Shown: in pieces, positions 35,406-46,771 of the stretch
Numbering within the stretch: the stretch's first letter is position 1
Layout of the letters: every line of letters starts with the position of its first letter
NCBI RefSeq assembly: GCF_003628555.1
Contig: NZ_CP021731.1
Coordinates: forward strand, 3,162,001-3,226,000
Direction: 5' to 3'
Source: Azoarcus sp. DN11
GTDB lineage: Bacteria; Pseudomonadota; Gammaproteobacteria; Burkholderiales; Rhodocyclaceae
Length of the DNA: 64,000 nt
The notes under the pieces: generated by a model
Told to the model about the DNA's origin: nothing
The model's database searches: none
What the model saw: the letters and a program-made list of their open reading frames with translations, nothing else
Made by a program: the position numbers and the translations under genes

Positions 35406-36824
35406 ATGCTGCAGCTCGTGCTTGACCCCACTTCGGCCCTGCCGCTTTCCGAGCAGATCGTGATCGGCATCCGCGCGCGCATCGACGATCGGGTGCTGCG
35501 CGCCGGCATGCGTCTGCCGACCATCCGCGACTTTGCCGAACGCCACGGCGTCAGCCGCTACACCGTGGTCGAGGCGTATGACCGCCTGGTGGCGCTGGGT
35601 TACGCGCGCTCCCGGCGCGGCTCGGGCTTCTACGTCGAGGGCCGCCCGGCACCTGCGGCCGGAACACCGGCGCGAGGGGAACTGGCGCGCATCTTCGCCA
35701 GCGCCGGATTGCTGCACCGCAGCATGGACGAATCCCCCAACCAGTTGAAGGTGGGCCTCGGCTGGCTGCCGGCGGAGTGGTACGACGAGGCGGGCGTGCG
35801 CCGCCATCTGCGCGCCCTGTCGCGCCAGCCGCGCGTCAAGCTCACCAGCTACGGCAGCCCGCAGGGCTACGCGCCGCTACGCGAGCAGCTGTGCGTCAAG
35901 CTCGCGGAAGCCGAGATTCCCGCGTCGCCGGAACAGATCGTGCTGACCGGCGGCGCCACCCACGCGCTCGACATCATCGTCCGCCACCTGCTCAAACCCG
36001 GCGACTGCGTGTTCGTCGACGACCCCGGGCCATGGAACCTCTTTGCCAACCTGCGCCTGTTCGGCGTCAACCTGATCGGCGTGCCGCGCCTGCCGCAGGG
36101 CCCCGACCCGGCAGTGCTCGAAGCCCTGCTCGGCGAACACCAGCCGAAGATGTTCTTCACCCAGTCCGTGCTGCAGAACCCCACCGCCTGCGACCTGTCG
36201 CCCGCGAGCGCGTTCCGCCTGCTGCAGCTGGCCGAGAAGCACGACTTCCTGGTCGTCGAGGACGACGTCTACGGCGACTTTCACCCCCGCCCGCCGACCC
36301 GCCTCGCCAGCCTCGACCAGCTGCGGCGCGTGATCTATGTCGGCAGCTTTTCGCACACCCTGTCGGGCAACCTGCGCGTCGGCTTCGTCGCCTGCGAGCC
36401 CGAACTGGCGGCCAGCCTGACCGACGTGAAGATCGTCACCTGTTTGTGCAGTTCGGAATTCGCCGAACAGCTGGTGTACCGGATGCTGACCGAGGGGCAT
36501 TACCGCAACTACGTGCAGCGGCTGCGCGAACGCCTGCTCAAGACCGGCGCACGGACGCTGCAGATGCTCGAACGCAGCGGGTTCACCGAGTTCGCGGAGC
36601 CTGCGGGCGGCATGTTCGTCTGGGCGCGGGCAAAGGGGCGCGAGGACGTCGCCAAGCTCGCCAGCCAGGCCGCTGCCGAGGACATCATGCTCGCTCCCGG
36701 CCACGTCTTCCGGCCGCAGCTGCAACCCACCCCCTATCTGCGCTTCAATGTCGCCTACGCGCAGGATCCGCGGCTGGAGCGCTTTCTCAGTCGCGCGGGC
36801 GGATCGGCGCCGGCCGAAGTCTGA
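35406..36824 (+). CDS. MocR-type PLP-dependent regulator (GntR HTH plus aminotransferase domain)
   Basis: A 472-residue fusion. Residues about 1-75 form a GntR winged helix (LRAGMRLPTIRDFAERHGVS, RYTVVEAYDRLVALGYA). The rest is a fold type I aminotransferase domain, with the PLP-lysine region replaced by the motif YVGSFSHTLSGNLRVG, where no lysine is seen at the usual place, and with TGGATHALDII and VEDDVYGDFHPRP. MocR proteins regulate vitamin B6, GABA and taurine genes. A start at TTG 35364 is possible; the ATG at 35406 fits the family. Confidence 0.9.
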   Translation: MLQLVLDPTSALPLSEQIVIGIRARIDDRVLRAGMRLPTIRDFAERHGVSRYTVVEAYDRLVALGYARSRRGSGFYVEGRPAPAAGTPARGELARIFASAGLLHRSMDESPNQLKVGLGWLPAEWYDEAGVRRHLRALSRQPRVKLTSYGSPQGYAPLREQLCVKLAEAEIPASPEQIVLTGGATHALDIIVRHLLKPGDCVFVDDPGPWNLFANLRLFGVNLIGVPRLPQGPDPAVLEALLGEHQPKMFFTQSVLQNPTACDLSPASAFRLLQLAEKHDFLVVEDDVYGDFHPRPPTRLASLDQLRRVIYVGSFSHTLSGNLRVGFVACEPELAASLTDVKIVTCLCSSEFAEQLVYRMLTEGHYRNYVQRLRERLLKTGARTLQMLERSGFTEFAEPAGGMFVWARAKGREDVAKLASQAAAEDIMLAPGHVFRPQLQPTPYLRFNVAYAQDPRLERFLSRAGGSAPAEV

Positions 36825-36858
36825 CGGGAAGGATCAGGGACGGATCGACAAGCGCGGT

Positions 36859-39645
36859 TCAGTGCAGTTGACTCGTCGCCGGCAGGGGGATGCAGCCGCC
36901 GTCCCGCACCAGGCTCGCGAAGGCGGCCGCCGGGATGGGCCGGCTGCAAAGGTAGCCCTGCATCTGGTCGCAACGATGACGCCGCAGGAAGTCCAGCTGC
37001 GCGGCCGTTTCCACGCCCTCGGCGACGACCGTCTGGTTGAGGCTGTGGGCGAGCGAGATGACCATGCGCGCGATCGCGGCATCCTCGGAGGAGGTCGTGA
37101 GGTCGGCGACGAAGGACTGGTCGATCTTGACGCTGTCGATGAGGAAGCGCTTGAGGTAGTTGAGGCTGGAATAGCCGGTGCCGAAATCGTCGAGCGACAC
37201 GAGGACGCCGATTTCCTTCAACGTGCGCAGCATCACGATGGTCCGCTCCGGATTGCTCATGACGCCGCTTTCGGTGACTTCGAGGTGCAATTGCCGGGCG
37301 GGCACGTCGGTCGAGCGCAGGGCCGTGTCCAGCACGCCGACGAGGTCGGCCTGCTGGAACTGCCGCGCCGACACATTGACCGCGACGCTGACGTCCGGCA
37401 GCCCCTCCTCGCGCCATGCCTGCAACTGCCGGCACGCGGTGTTGATGACCCACTCGCCGATCGGCACGATGAGCCCGGTTTCCTCGGCGACCGGAATGAA
37501 ATCGGCCGGCGAGACCATGCCCAGCACCGGATGGCGCCAGCGGATCAGCGCCTCGGCGCCGACGACGCGCCCGTGGGCGAGCTCGACCTTGGGCTGGTAG
37601 TGCAGTTCGAGCTCGTCCTGCTCGAGCGCACGGCGCAGGCCGTTTTCGAGTTCGAGCCGTTCGAGCATGCGCGCGTTCATCTCGGGCGCGTAGAAACGGA
37701 AATCGTTGCGCCCCTGTTCCTTCGCGCGGTACATCGCGACGTCGGCATTCCTCACCAGCACGTCCGGCGACTCGCCGTCGCGCGGGTACAGGGCAACGCC
37801 GAGGCTGCCGGTGACGACCATCTCGTGGCACGCGAGCCTTATCGGCGCGGACACGGCCTGCAGCACCTTGGAGGCGAGGGAGACGGCGTCGCGCTCGGTC
37901 GCGAGGTGCGACATCACGATCATGAATTCGTCGCCGCCGAGCCGCGCCACCGTGTCGCCCTGGCGCACGCAGGCCGCGAGCCGCCGCCCCACCTCGCAGA
38001 TCAGCTCGTCGCCAGCGTCATGGCCGAGGCTGTCGTTGATCAGCTTGAAGCGGTCGAGGTCGAGCAGCATCACCGCCACGGCGCCGGTGTTGCGCTGCGC
38101 GTGGATCATCGCCTGCTGCAGGCGGTCGTTGAGCAGGTTGCGGTTGGCGAGCCCGGTCAGCGCGTCGTGGTTGGCCTGCTGTTCGAGCTCCGCCTCGTAG
38201 CGCTTGCGGTCGGTGAGGTCGTTGAAGATCGAGATGAAGTGCGACACGCGCCCGCTCGGGTCGTGCATCGATGCGAGCGAGACCTCGTTCCAGAACTGCG
38301 ACCCATCCCGGCGATAACAGCGCAGCGTCACCCGCGCATCCCGCCCGCGGCGCACCGCCTCGCGCAGGCGTTCGATGTCGGGCTGGTCCCAGTCGGCGCC
38401 GATCAGCAGCCGCGTGTTGCGGCCGATGATCTCCTCGGGGGCGTAGCCCGTCATCAACGTGAAGGCGGGGTTCACGTAGATCACCGGATTGTCGGCCTCG
38501 CGGTCCGCAGCGCTGATCACGATCGCATTGATGCTCTCGTCGATGGCACGGTTGCGCAGGCGCAGCGTCTCCTCGGTGCGCTGCTGCACGATGCGCGCAC
38601 GCAGCGTATGGATGCCGTAGGCGACGTCGTCCGCCAGTTCGCCGAGCAGTTCGAGTTCGTCCGCGTCGAAGGCCTCCTTCTCGCGCGTGACGATGCACAG
38701 CACGCCGAAGACGTCGTCCTTGAATACGAGGGGCAGCACCGCGGCAGCCTGGAAGCCGCGCCCGAGCGCCGCCTCGCGCCAGCGCCCGACGCGCGGGTCG
38801 GTGGCGACATCGTGCACGACCTGCGGCTCGCGCGTGCGCACCGCCTCGCCCACCGGGCCGTCGCCGCAGGCATTGTCCCCCCACGAGAAGCGGAAGGATT
38901 TCAGCATCGCGGCGCCCTCGCCCGCCGCTGCGACCGTTTCCAGCGTGCGATCCGCGTCGTGCCACGCCAGGCTCACCCACGCGATGCCGTAGTTCCCGAG
39001 CTCGACGAGGAAGCGACACATGTCGGAGAGCAGTCGGCGCTCGTCGGTGGCGCGCACGAGCGTGCGGTTGCACTCGGCCATCACCTTGCGTGCGCGCAGC
39101 ACGCGCCGCAACTGCGCCTCGACGAGCTTGCGGGTCTCGACCTCGCTCGCCAGATCCGCCGCGCGGCGTTCGAGTTCGTCGGCCTTCGCTGCGAGCTTGT
39201 CGGTCAGCACGCGCAGGTGTTCGCGCTCGAATTCGCTGTCGCTCGCGGGCGCGCTCCCTTTCGTTGCCTGTCCGGTCGCCTGTCCGAGCACTTCCTCCAT
39301 CGCCTGGACGATGTCGTCCGGATTGCACGGCTTCATGAGGATGCGCGAGACGCCGAGGATGGAGGCGAGGTTGCGCACCTCGCGCTCGTTGTAGTTGGCG
39401 GTATAGAAGATGACGCGAGTGTCGGCGACCTCGGGATCGGCACGCAGGCGCCGCACGAACTCGTACCCGTCCATGTTGGGCATGAGGATGTCGCAGATGA
39501 CCACGTGCGGGCGCTGCACCCGCACGATGTCGAGGCCTTCGACACCGTCCCCGGCCTCGAACGCCTCGTGCCCCTCGTAGCCCGCCAGGGCAACGATCAG
39601 CTCGCGGTTCATGGCATCGTCGTCTATGACAAGGATCTTCGCCAT
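36859..39645 (-). CDS. Receiver-GAF-PAS-GGDEF-EAL cyclic-di-GMP protein
   Basis: A 928-residue protein. The receiver (1-125) has phospho-acceptor D52 (ICDILMPNMDG). A coiled coil (about 140-180) leads to a GAF domain (about 190-350), a PAS domain (about 360-480; YVNPAFTLMTGYAPEEIIG), a GGDEF domain (RLGGDEFMIVM, intact) and an EAL domain (GAEALIRWRHP, LDDFGTGYSSLNYL, VKIDQSF, AEGVET; intact). It can in principle make and break cyclic-di-GMP under phosphorelay control. I use ATG 39645; a GTG six bases earlier is also possible. It is the last gene of a three-gene signalling operon. Confidence 0.93.
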   Translation of the reverse strand: MAKILVIDDDAMNRELIVALAGYEGHEAFEAGDGVEGLDIVRVQRPHVVICDILMPNMDGYEFVRRLRADPEVADTRVIFYTANYNEREVRNLASILGVSRILMKPCNPDDIVQAMEEVLGQATGQATKGSAPASDSEFEREHLRVLTDKLAAKADELERRAADLASEVETRKLVEAQLRRVLRARKVMAECNRTLVRATDERRLLSDMCRFLVELGNYGIAWVSLAWHDADRTLETVAAAGEGAAMLKSFRFSWGDNACGDGPVGEAVRTREPQVVHDVATDPRVGRWREAALGRGFQAAAVLPLVFKDDVFGVLCIVTREKEAFDADELELLGELADDVAYGIHTLRARIVQQRTEETLRLRNRAIDESINAIVISAADREADNPVIYVNPAFTLMTGYAPEEIIGRNTRLLIGADWDQPDIERLREAVRRGRDARVTLRCYRRDGSQFWNEVSLASMHDPSGRVSHFISIFNDLTDRKRYEAELEQQANHDALTGLANRNLLNDRLQQAMIHAQRNTGAVAVMLLDLDRFKLINDSLGHDAGDELICEVGRRLAACVRQGDTVARLGGDEFMIVMSHLATERDAVSLASKVLQAVSAPIRLACHEMVVTGSLGVALYPRDGESPDVLVRNADVAMYRAKEQGRNDFRFYAPEMNARMLERLELENGLRRALEQDELELHYQPKVELAHGRVVGAEALIRWRHPVLGMVSPADFIPVAEETGLIVPIGEWVINTACRQLQAWREEGLPDVSVAVNVSARQFQQADLVGVLDTALRSTDVPARQLHLEVTESGVMSNPERTIVMLRTLKEIGVLVSLDDFGTGYSSLNYLKRFLIDSVKIDQSFVADLTTSSEDAAIARMVISLAHSLNQTVVAEGVETAAQLDFLRRHRCDQMQGYLCSRPIPAAAFASLVRDGGCIPLPATSQLH

Positions 39646-39657
39646 CGGCACGCACCC

Positions 39658-40062
39658 TCACTCGTCGGCTACCGGACCGGCCTTGCGCCGCCCGGCGCGC
39701 AGATAGGCTTCGACCTCGCTGACGAAGGTCTCCGGGACGATCGGCTTGGAGATGTAGCCGTCGAAACCGGCGAGCATGACCCGCGTCTGGTCACCCGACA
39801 TGGAAAACGCCGTGACTGCGATGATAGGAATGTTGCGCAGGGTTTCGTGCGTGCGGATGTGACGAAGCATTTCGAAGCCGTCCATCACCGGCATGCGCAG
39901 ATCGCTGACAATGAGCTCCGGCAAGGGCTCGCGGCACGCGAGCTCCAGTGCCTGCTGCCCGTCCTCGGCGATCAGCACGGTGTGCCCGGCTGCTTCGAGC
40001 AGATAGCTGACCAGCTCGAGGTTCGCCGGGTTGTCCTCGACGAGGAGAATGCGTGCTGCCAT
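39658..40062 (-). CDS. Single-domain response regulator (CheY-like)
   Basis: A 134-residue receiver. The acidic pair is E9/D10, the phospho-acceptor D54 (IVSDLRMPVMDG) and the lysine of GYISKPI follows. No output domain is present, so it probably shuttles phosphate from the kinase encoded two bases upstream to another protein, possibly the Rec-GGDEF-EAL protein just downstream. The ATG at 40062 directly follows the kinase stop (TGACCATG). Confidence 0.92.
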   Translation of the reverse strand: MAARILLVEDNPANLELVSYLLEAAGHTVLIAEDGQQALELACREPLPELIVSDLRMPVMDGFEMLRHIRTHETLRNIPIIAVTAFSMSGDQTRVMLAGFDGYISKPIVPETFVSEVEAYLRAGRRKAGPVADE

Positions 40063-40064
40063 GG

Positions 40065-41549
<1,485 letters not shown>

Positions 41550-41722
41550 AGGCACTCCCCCGATCGCGGCCCGCCCTCGAGGAGATGGGTTCGTGCTACG
41601 GCAAAATATCCCCGTCGATGGCGTATCTATAGCAAATCGGCGCCCTATATCCAACCAATTCCGTCGGATAATAACCATTGATTTGCAATGGTTTTCTGCC
41701 CCGGATGCCTCGTGGCAAGCAT

Positions 41723-41744
41723 GTTCCGCGCATCTGCGCGGAAC
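41723..41744 (-). terminator. Hairpin after the acyl-CoA dehydrogenase gene
   Basis: GTTCCGCGC and GCGCGGAAC (41723-41731 and 41736-41744) form a perfect 9-bp stem with a four-base loop, starting right at the stop codon of the last gene of the catabolic cluster. No T-run follows on the minus strand. Confidence 0.5.
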
Positions 41745-43535
41745 TCAGAGCAGGGCGTCGTCGAAGGCCGTCAGCGGCGCGCCGGCCGACTGCACGGTGC
41801 GCAGGTGCGCCGCGGCCTGCGGCGCGAAACTCGCCATCCAGAACCGGGCCAACTCGACGAGACTCGCGTGGTAGGCGGCGTCGCCCTCGCCCGCCGCCAG
41901 GCGCCGGCGAGCGGCGAGCACGAGCCGCGCCATCTGCCAGCTGCCGCAGACGGTGCCGAGGAGATGCAGAAAAGGCACGGCTGCCGCGAGCGCCTCGGCG
42001 TAGCGCTCCTTGCCCGCGGCGAGCAGCCAGTGCGTCGCTTCGCTCAACGCCGCGACGTTCTCGGCAAGGCCATCGGCGATCGGGCCGAAACCGGGCTCGA
42101 CACGCAGCGCCGAAACCGTCGCACGCAGCTCGGCGATCAGCTCGCGCAGGGTCTCGCCGCCCTCGCGCAGGATCTTCCGCCCGACCAGGTCGTTCGCCTG
42201 GATGCCGGTCGTGCCCTCGTAGATCGTGATGATGCGCGAATCGCGCGCGAACTGCGCGATGCCGGTCTCCTCGACGAAGCCCATGCCGCCGAAGACCTGG
42301 ATCGCATCCCAGCAGGCCTGCTGCCCGACCTCGGTGCACCAGCCCTTCGCGACCGGCATCAGCAGGTCGACGTAGCGCTGCGCCTTGCCCGCGACCGCCG
42401 CGTCGGGATGATGGTGGGCGGTGTCGAACCACGCCGCCGCCGTGTACAGCAGCGCCCGCATCGCCATCACGCGCGCGCGCAGCGACAGCAGCATGCGCTT
42501 GACGTCCGGATGGCACAGGATGGGCTTGCCCGCCTCGCCGGTGATCGCGTCGCGCCCCTGCACGCGTTCGCGCGCATACGCGAGCGCCATCTGGTAGGCG
42601 CGCTCGGCCAACCCCGCGCCCTGCACGCCGACGCCGAAGCGCGCCTCGTTCATCATGATGAACATGGTTTCCAGCCCGCGGTTCGGCTCGCCGACCAGCC
42701 AGCCGACCGCCCCGCCCGCATCCCCGTAGCTCATCGTGCAGGTCGGGCTGCCGTGGATGCCCATCTTGTGCTCGATTGAAATGCAGCGCACGTCGTTCTT
42801 CGCGCCCGGGCGGCCTTCCGCATCGGGCAGGTACTTCGGCACGAGGAAGAGCGACAGCCCCTTCACGCCCGCGGGCGCATCGGGCAGGCGCGCGAGGACG
42901 AGATGGACGATGTTCTCGGTGAGTTCGTGCTCGCCCCAGGAGATGAAGATCTTCTGGCCGACCACGCGATACGTGCCATCCGGCGCCGGCTCGGCGCGGG
43001 CGCGCGTCGCCGCGAGATCCGAGCCCGCCTGCGGCTCGGTGAGGTTCATCGTGCTGCCCCACTCGCCGCTCACCACCTTGGGCAGCCAGGTCTGCTTCAG
43101 TGGATCGCTCGCCGCGATGCGCAGGGCTTCCGCCTGGCTCACGTTCAACTGCGGCAGCATCGTGAAGGCCATGTTGGTGGAGAACCACATCTCCCATACC
43201 GGCGTCGACACCAGCTTCGGCAGCCCTTGCCCGCCGAACTCGACCGGCAGCGACAGCCCAATCCAGCCGGCTTCGACGTACTGCTGCCACGCCTCCTTCC
43301 AACCCTCCGGGCTTGTCACGCGCCCGTCCGCCTCCAGGCGGCAGCCCTGCAGGTCGCCCGCGCGGTTGATCGGCGCGAGCACCCCAGCGGCGAACTTGCC
43401 CGCCTCGCCGAGGATTGCCTCGACGACGTCCGGTGTCGCTTCCTCGCAGCCCGGCAGCGCCGCGACGGCGTCGAGCCCCGCAAGCTCGCGCAGGATGAAA
43501 TTCATGTCGCGCAGCGGCGCGGTGTAGTCGGTCAT
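41745..43535 (-). CDS. Acyl-CoA dehydrogenase (long DmdC-like type)
   Basis: A 596-residue flavoenzyme, longer than standard acyl-CoA dehydrogenases by a C-terminal helical extension. The FAD/substrate blocks include MNLTEPQAGSDL, FISWGEHE and the catalytic-base region IYEGTTGIQANDLVGRK. The expected reaction is alpha,beta-dehydrogenation of an acyl-CoA. In a cluster with CoA ligase, hydratase, SDR and thiolase it makes the first oxidation of a saturated side chain, for example 3-phenylpropionyl-CoA. It is the last gene of the cluster. Confidence 0.93.
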   Translation of the reverse strand: MTDYTAPLRDMNFILRELAGLDAVAALPGCEEATPDVVEAILGEAGKFAAGVLAPINRAGDLQGCRLEADGRVTSPEGWKEAWQQYVEAGWIGLSLPVEFGGQGLPKLVSTPVWEMWFSTNMAFTMLPQLNVSQAEALRIAASDPLKQTWLPKVVSGEWGSTMNLTEPQAGSDLAATRARAEPAPDGTYRVVGQKIFISWGEHELTENIVHLVLARLPDAPAGVKGLSLFLVPKYLPDAEGRPGAKNDVRCISIEHKMGIHGSPTCTMSYGDAGGAVGWLVGEPNRGLETMFIMMNEARFGVGVQGAGLAERAYQMALAYARERVQGRDAITGEAGKPILCHPDVKRMLLSLRARVMAMRALLYTAAAWFDTAHHHPDAAVAGKAQRYVDLLMPVAKGWCTEVGQQACWDAIQVFGGMGFVEETGIAQFARDSRIITIYEGTTGIQANDLVGRKILREGGETLRELIAELRATVSALRVEPGFGPIADGLAENVAALSEATHWLLAAGKERYAEALAAAVPFLHLLGTVCGSWQMARLVLAARRRLAAGEGDAAYHASLVELARFWMASFAPQAAAHLRTVQSAGAPLTAFDDALL

Positions 43536-43572
43536 GGTCAGCAGTACCTGTTATTGACCCGGAAATCACTTG

Positions 43573-43638
43573 CCGTTCAGGCTGAGCCTGTCGAAGCCTT
43601 TCCCTGTCCAGCCCTTTCGACAGGCTCATGGCGAACGG
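43573..43638. repeat. Dispersed inverted repeat between SDR and acyl-CoA dehydrogenase genes
   Basis: CCGTTCAGGCTGAGCCTGTC... (43573-43595) is matched by its inverted copy ending CTCATGGCGAACGG (43615-43638). A related copy lies at 46711-46771 and a partial one at 44519-44545. This sequence family (GGCTGAGCCTGTCGAAG) is common between genes in proteobacteria. Confidence 0.8.
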
Positions 43639-43672
43639 ATGTATTCGATCGCCGGGGCCGATCAGCAATGAG

Positions 43673-44440
43673 TCACCGCGGAGCGAGCCTTATCGCGCCA
43701 TCCAGCCGAATCGTCTCGCCGTTGAGCATCGCATTCTCGACGATCGAGCGCGCGAGCTGCGCGTACTCGGCCGGTTCGCCGAGCCGCGGCGGGAACGGCA
43801 CCGACTCGCCAAGCGATTTCTGCACGTCCTCCGGCAGCCCCTTCATCATCGGCGTCAGGAACAGGCCCGGCGCGATCGTCACGACGCGGATGCCGAAGCG
43901 GGCGAGCTCACGCGCGATCGGCAGCGTCATCGACACGATACCGCCCTTCGATGCCGCATACCCAGCCTGACCGATCTGGCCGTCGTAGGCCGCGACCGAC
44001 GCGGTATTGACGATCACGCCGCGCTCGCCGCCGGCATTCGCCTCGCCCTGCGCCATCGCCTCGGACGCGATCCGGATCATATTGAAGGTGCCGACGAGGT
44101 TCACGTTCACGATGCGCGCGAAGACGTCGAGCGGATGCGGACCGTCCTTGCCGAGCACCTTCGCCGCCGTGCCGATGCCGGCACAGTTCACGAGCCCCTG
44201 CAGGCCGCCGAAGCGCTCCCGGGCGAGCCCGACGCAGCCGCGCGCGTCAGCTTCCGAAGCGACGTCGGTGCGATGGAAGGCCGCACGCGGACCGAGCTCG
44301 TCGGCGAGCTTCTCGCCGGCGGTTGAATTGAGATCGGCGATGACGACGTTCGCGCCGGCCGCGTGGAAGGCGCGCACGGTGGCTTCACCGAGTCCCGACG
44401 CGCCGCCGGTAATGATGAAGGTGCTGTGTTCGAGTTGCAT
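43673..44440 (-). CDS. Short-chain dehydrogenase, 3-hydroxyacyl-CoA dehydrogenase type II-like
   Basis: A 255-residue SDR. The Rossmann motif [19 protein letters not shown], the NAG-type CAGIG and the catalytic Tyr-Lys in GYAASKGGI are present, with [13 protein letters not shown] before them. The sequence resembles the HSD17B10 type of 3-hydroxyacyl-CoA dehydrogenase, which oxidises the 3-hydroxy intermediate with NAD+. This is the third step of the beta-oxidation set. Repeats fill the 204-bp gap to the thiolase gene. Confidence 0.92.
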   Translation of the reverse strand: MQLEHSTFIITGGASGLGEATVRAFHAAGANVVIADLNSTAGEKLADELGPRAAFHRTDVASEADARGCVGLARERFGGLQGLVNCAGIGTAAKVLGKDGPHPLDVFARIVNVNLVGTFNMIRIASEAMAQGEANAGGERGVIVNTASVAAYDGQIGQAGYAASKGGIVSMTLPIARELARFGIRVVTIAPGLFLTPMMKGLPEDVQKSLGESVPFPPRLGEPAEYAQLARSIVENAMLNGETIRLDGAIRLAPR

Positions 44441-44455
44441 GAGACTTCCTCGATC

Positions 44456-44648
44456 GTAGGGCGGATGAGCCGAAGGCGTTATCCGCCGAATGGATTTACC
44501 TACCCGGCCCTCGATACCGTTGGGGCCGAGCCTGTCGAAGCACCCCGCCCTTCAACGAGATGAGGCCTAAGGGGAGTGCTCGACATGATTGCCATGTCAA
44601 TAATCGTTGAGCATTCGGCGGAAGGCGCCTTCGGCTTTTCCGCCCTAC
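44456..44648. repeat. Inverted pair of dispersed repeats overlapping the thiolase stop
   Basis: The element GTAGGGCGGATGAGCCGAAG... (44456-44489) has an inverted partner at 44615-44648. The second copy supplies the TAG stop of the thiolase gene (44645-44647). A partial copy of the other repeat family lies between them (44519-44545). The whole gap 44441-44644 is thus made of repeats. Confidence 0.75.
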
Positions 44649-45907
44649 GCGTTGCTGTTCTCGACGACGATCGCCACACCCTGGCCGCCGCCGCAGCACG
44701 CCGACGACACCCCGTACTGCAGCCCGGCCTCGCGCAGCTCGCGCGCCACCGTCGTCGTCAGCCGCACGCCCGACGCCCCCAGCGGGTGCCCGATCGCGAT
44801 CGCCCCGCCATGCACGTTGGTCTTGTCGCGATCCAGCTCCAGCTCCTTCTCGCACGCGAGGTACTGCGCGCCGAAGGCCTCGTTGATCTCGACACGGCCG
44901 AGCTCGCCCACCCTCAACCCCGCCTTCGCCGCCGCCACGCGGATGGCCGGCGCCGGGCCGATGCCCATGATCTCCGGCGGCACCGCCACCGAAGCGCCGG
45001 CGACGATGCGCGCCAGCGGCTTCACGCCATGCGCCCGCACCCAGTCGCCGTGCGCGACGATCACCGCGGCCGCGCCGTCGACGATCGCCGAACTGTTGCC
45101 GCCCGTCTGCACGCCGCCGAAGGCCGGCTTCAGCTTCTGCAGCGTCTCCAGCGAAGTCGGACGCACATGGCCGTCGCGGTCCACGCACTCGGCGCGATCA
45201 GCAAGCTTCAGCGCGCGCGGGTTGTAGCCCGGCAGATCCCACTTCGCATTGACGACGGGCACGACCTCGTCCGCGAAATACCCCGACTCCCACGCGGCGC
45301 AGGCGCGCGCGAAGCTCTGCGCGGCGAAGCGGTCGACCTCTTCGCGCGAGATGCCGTAGCGCTTGGCGAGGTTCTCGGCGGTGTCGCCCATGCTGTCGCC
45401 CGGCGCGGTGTCCTTGGTCGCCTCCCACAGGAAATCGCGGAAATCGAGTTGTCCCATGCGAAAGCCCGCGCGGTGCGTATAGGCGGCGATCGGGTTCCGC
45501 GACATCGACTCGGTGCCCACGCACAACGCGACCTTCGCCTTGCCGAGCGAGATCTGGTCGGCGCCCGCAAGGATGGTCTCGAAGCCGGTGCCGCACAGGC
45601 GCTGCACCAGCAGCGCCGGCACGGCCGGATTCACCCCCGCATACAGGCCGATATGGCGCGGCAGGAAGTAGGCGTCGAAGCTCGCCTGCGCCATGTTGCC
45701 GGCGACGATCGCGTCGATCTCGCCGGCCGGGATGCCGCTCTTTTCGAACAGCGCGCGCGCCGCGAAGATCCCGAGGTCGGTCGGCGACACATCGCGCAGC
45801 GGGCCGTTGTAGTCGGCGAAGGGCGTGCGCTGCCCGGCCACCAGCCAGATGTCGTCGTAGGCGCGCGCGTGCGCCGCGGCCTCGGATGCTGAGTAAGGAT
45901 TAGTCAT
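44645..45907 (-). CDS. Thiolase (acetyl-CoA acyltransferase)
   Basis: A 420-residue thiolase. The nucleophilic cysteine lies in VQRLCGTGFE, with INEAFGAQ, GGAIAIGHPLGASG and SSACCGGGQG giving the His and second Cys. It cleaves a 3-oxoacyl-CoA with CoA to acetyl-CoA and a shortened acyl-CoA, for example benzoyl-CoA. The ATG at 45907 overlaps the stop of the hydratase gene (ATGA). Its stop codon lies inside a dispersed repeat, so the C-terminus may have been remodelled slightly. Confidence 0.94.
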   Translation of the reverse strand: MTNPYSASEAAAHARAYDDIWLVAGQRTPFADYNGPLRDVSPTDLGIFAARALFEKSGIPAGEIDAIVAGNMAQASFDAYFLPRHIGLYAGVNPAVPALLVQRLCGTGFETILAGADQISLGKAKVALCVGTESMSRNPIAAYTHRAGFRMGQLDFRDFLWEATKDTAPGDSMGDTAENLAKRYGISREEVDRFAAQSFARACAAWESGYFADEVVPVVNAKWDLPGYNPRALKLADRAECVDRDGHVRPTSLETLQKLKPAFGGVQTGGNSSAIVDGAAAVIVAHGDWVRAHGVKPLARIVAGASVAVPPEIMGIGPAPAIRVAAAKAGLRVGELGRVEINEAFGAQYLACEKELELDRDKTNVHGGAIAIGHPLGASGVRLTTTVARELREAGLQYGVSSACCGGGQGVAIVVENSNA

Positions 45908-46674
45908 CGCTGCGGTCCCTGTCCCTTGCGTTGCAGGAAGTGCCCGATGCGCTCGGCGACTTCCGGGCTGGTCTGTGTCAGTGCGGCGGTCAGCGATTCG
46001 ACGAACAGGCCGTCGTCGCTCGCGAGGTTGTCGATGCGCGCGACGGCCGTGACCATCGCCCAGTTCGCCATCGGTGCGTTCTCGGCGATGCGGCGCGCGA
46101 GCTGCTGCGCCTTCGCCAGCGCCTCGCCGGGGCCGACGAGGTAGTGCGACAGGCCGAGGCGCTGGCCCTCGTCGGATTCGAGGATGCGCCCGGTCAGCAT
46201 CATTTCGCACATGCGCCCCGCGCCGATGATCTTGGCGACACGCACCGAGGCGCCGCCGCCGACGAAGATGCCGTGGCGGCCTTCGGGCAGCTGGTAGATC
46301 GTGTTCGGCTCGGCGACACGCACGTGGGTCGCCGTCGCCAGCTCCAGCCCGCCGCCGATCACCGCACCGTGCAGCGCCGCCACCACCGGGATGCCACCGT
46401 TCTGGATGCGGTCGAACACGCGGTGCCAGCTCCTCGAGTGCTGCATCACGCCGAAGGGGTCGCGGTGCTGGTGCTCGGTGAGATCCAGCCCGGCACAGAA
46501 GTGCTCACCTTCGCCGCCGAGCACGATCACGCGCGTGCCTTCGGGCACCGCGGCGAACGCGGCGTCGATGGCGTTCAGGAGGCGGTCGCTGATCGCGTTG
46601 CGCTTTGCAGGGCGCGCCAGCATCACCGTGTAGATGTCGTTCTCGAATGAGGTCTTGACCAGTTCTTCGCTCAT
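45904..46674 (-). CDS. Enoyl-CoA hydratase/isomerase family protein
   Basis: A 256-residue crotonase-fold protein. The oxyanion-hole blocks are GEGEHFCAGLDL and HGAVIGGGLELATA, and the active-site segment reads PEGRHGIFVGGGASVRV. It should hydrate an enoyl-CoA such as cinnamoyl-CoA; a lyase reaction like feruloyl-CoA hydratase-lyase is less likely because thiolase and SDR genes accompany it. It is coupled to the thiolase gene by a four-base overlap. Confidence 0.92.
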   Translation of the reverse strand: MSEELVKTSFENDIYTVMLARPAKRNAISDRLLNAIDAAFAAVPEGTRVIVLGGEGEHFCAGLDLTEHQHRDPFGVMQHSRSWHRVFDRIQNGGIPVVAALHGAVIGGGLELATATHVRVAEPNTIYQLPEGRHGIFVGGGASVRVAKIIGAGRMCEMMLTGRILESDEGQRLGLSHYLVGPGEALAKAQQLARRIAENAPMANWAMVTAVARIDNLASDDGLFVESLTAALTQTSPEVAERIGHFLQRKGQGPQR

Positions 46675-46710
46675 GGGGCGATCCTTTTATTTAAACCCGG
46701 CAACTCACTT

Positions 46711-46771
46711 CCGTTCGGGCTGAGCCTGTCGAGGCCCTGCCTGTTTCCTTCGACAGGCTCAGGGCGAACGG
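46711..46771. repeat. Second copy of the dispersed inverted repeat
   Basis: CCGTTCGGGCTGAGCCTGTC begins the left arm (46711-46733) and TTCGACAGGCTCAGGGCGAA begins the right arm (46749-46771). It is nearly the same as the element at 43573-43638 and lies between the ligase and hydratase genes. Confidence 0.8.
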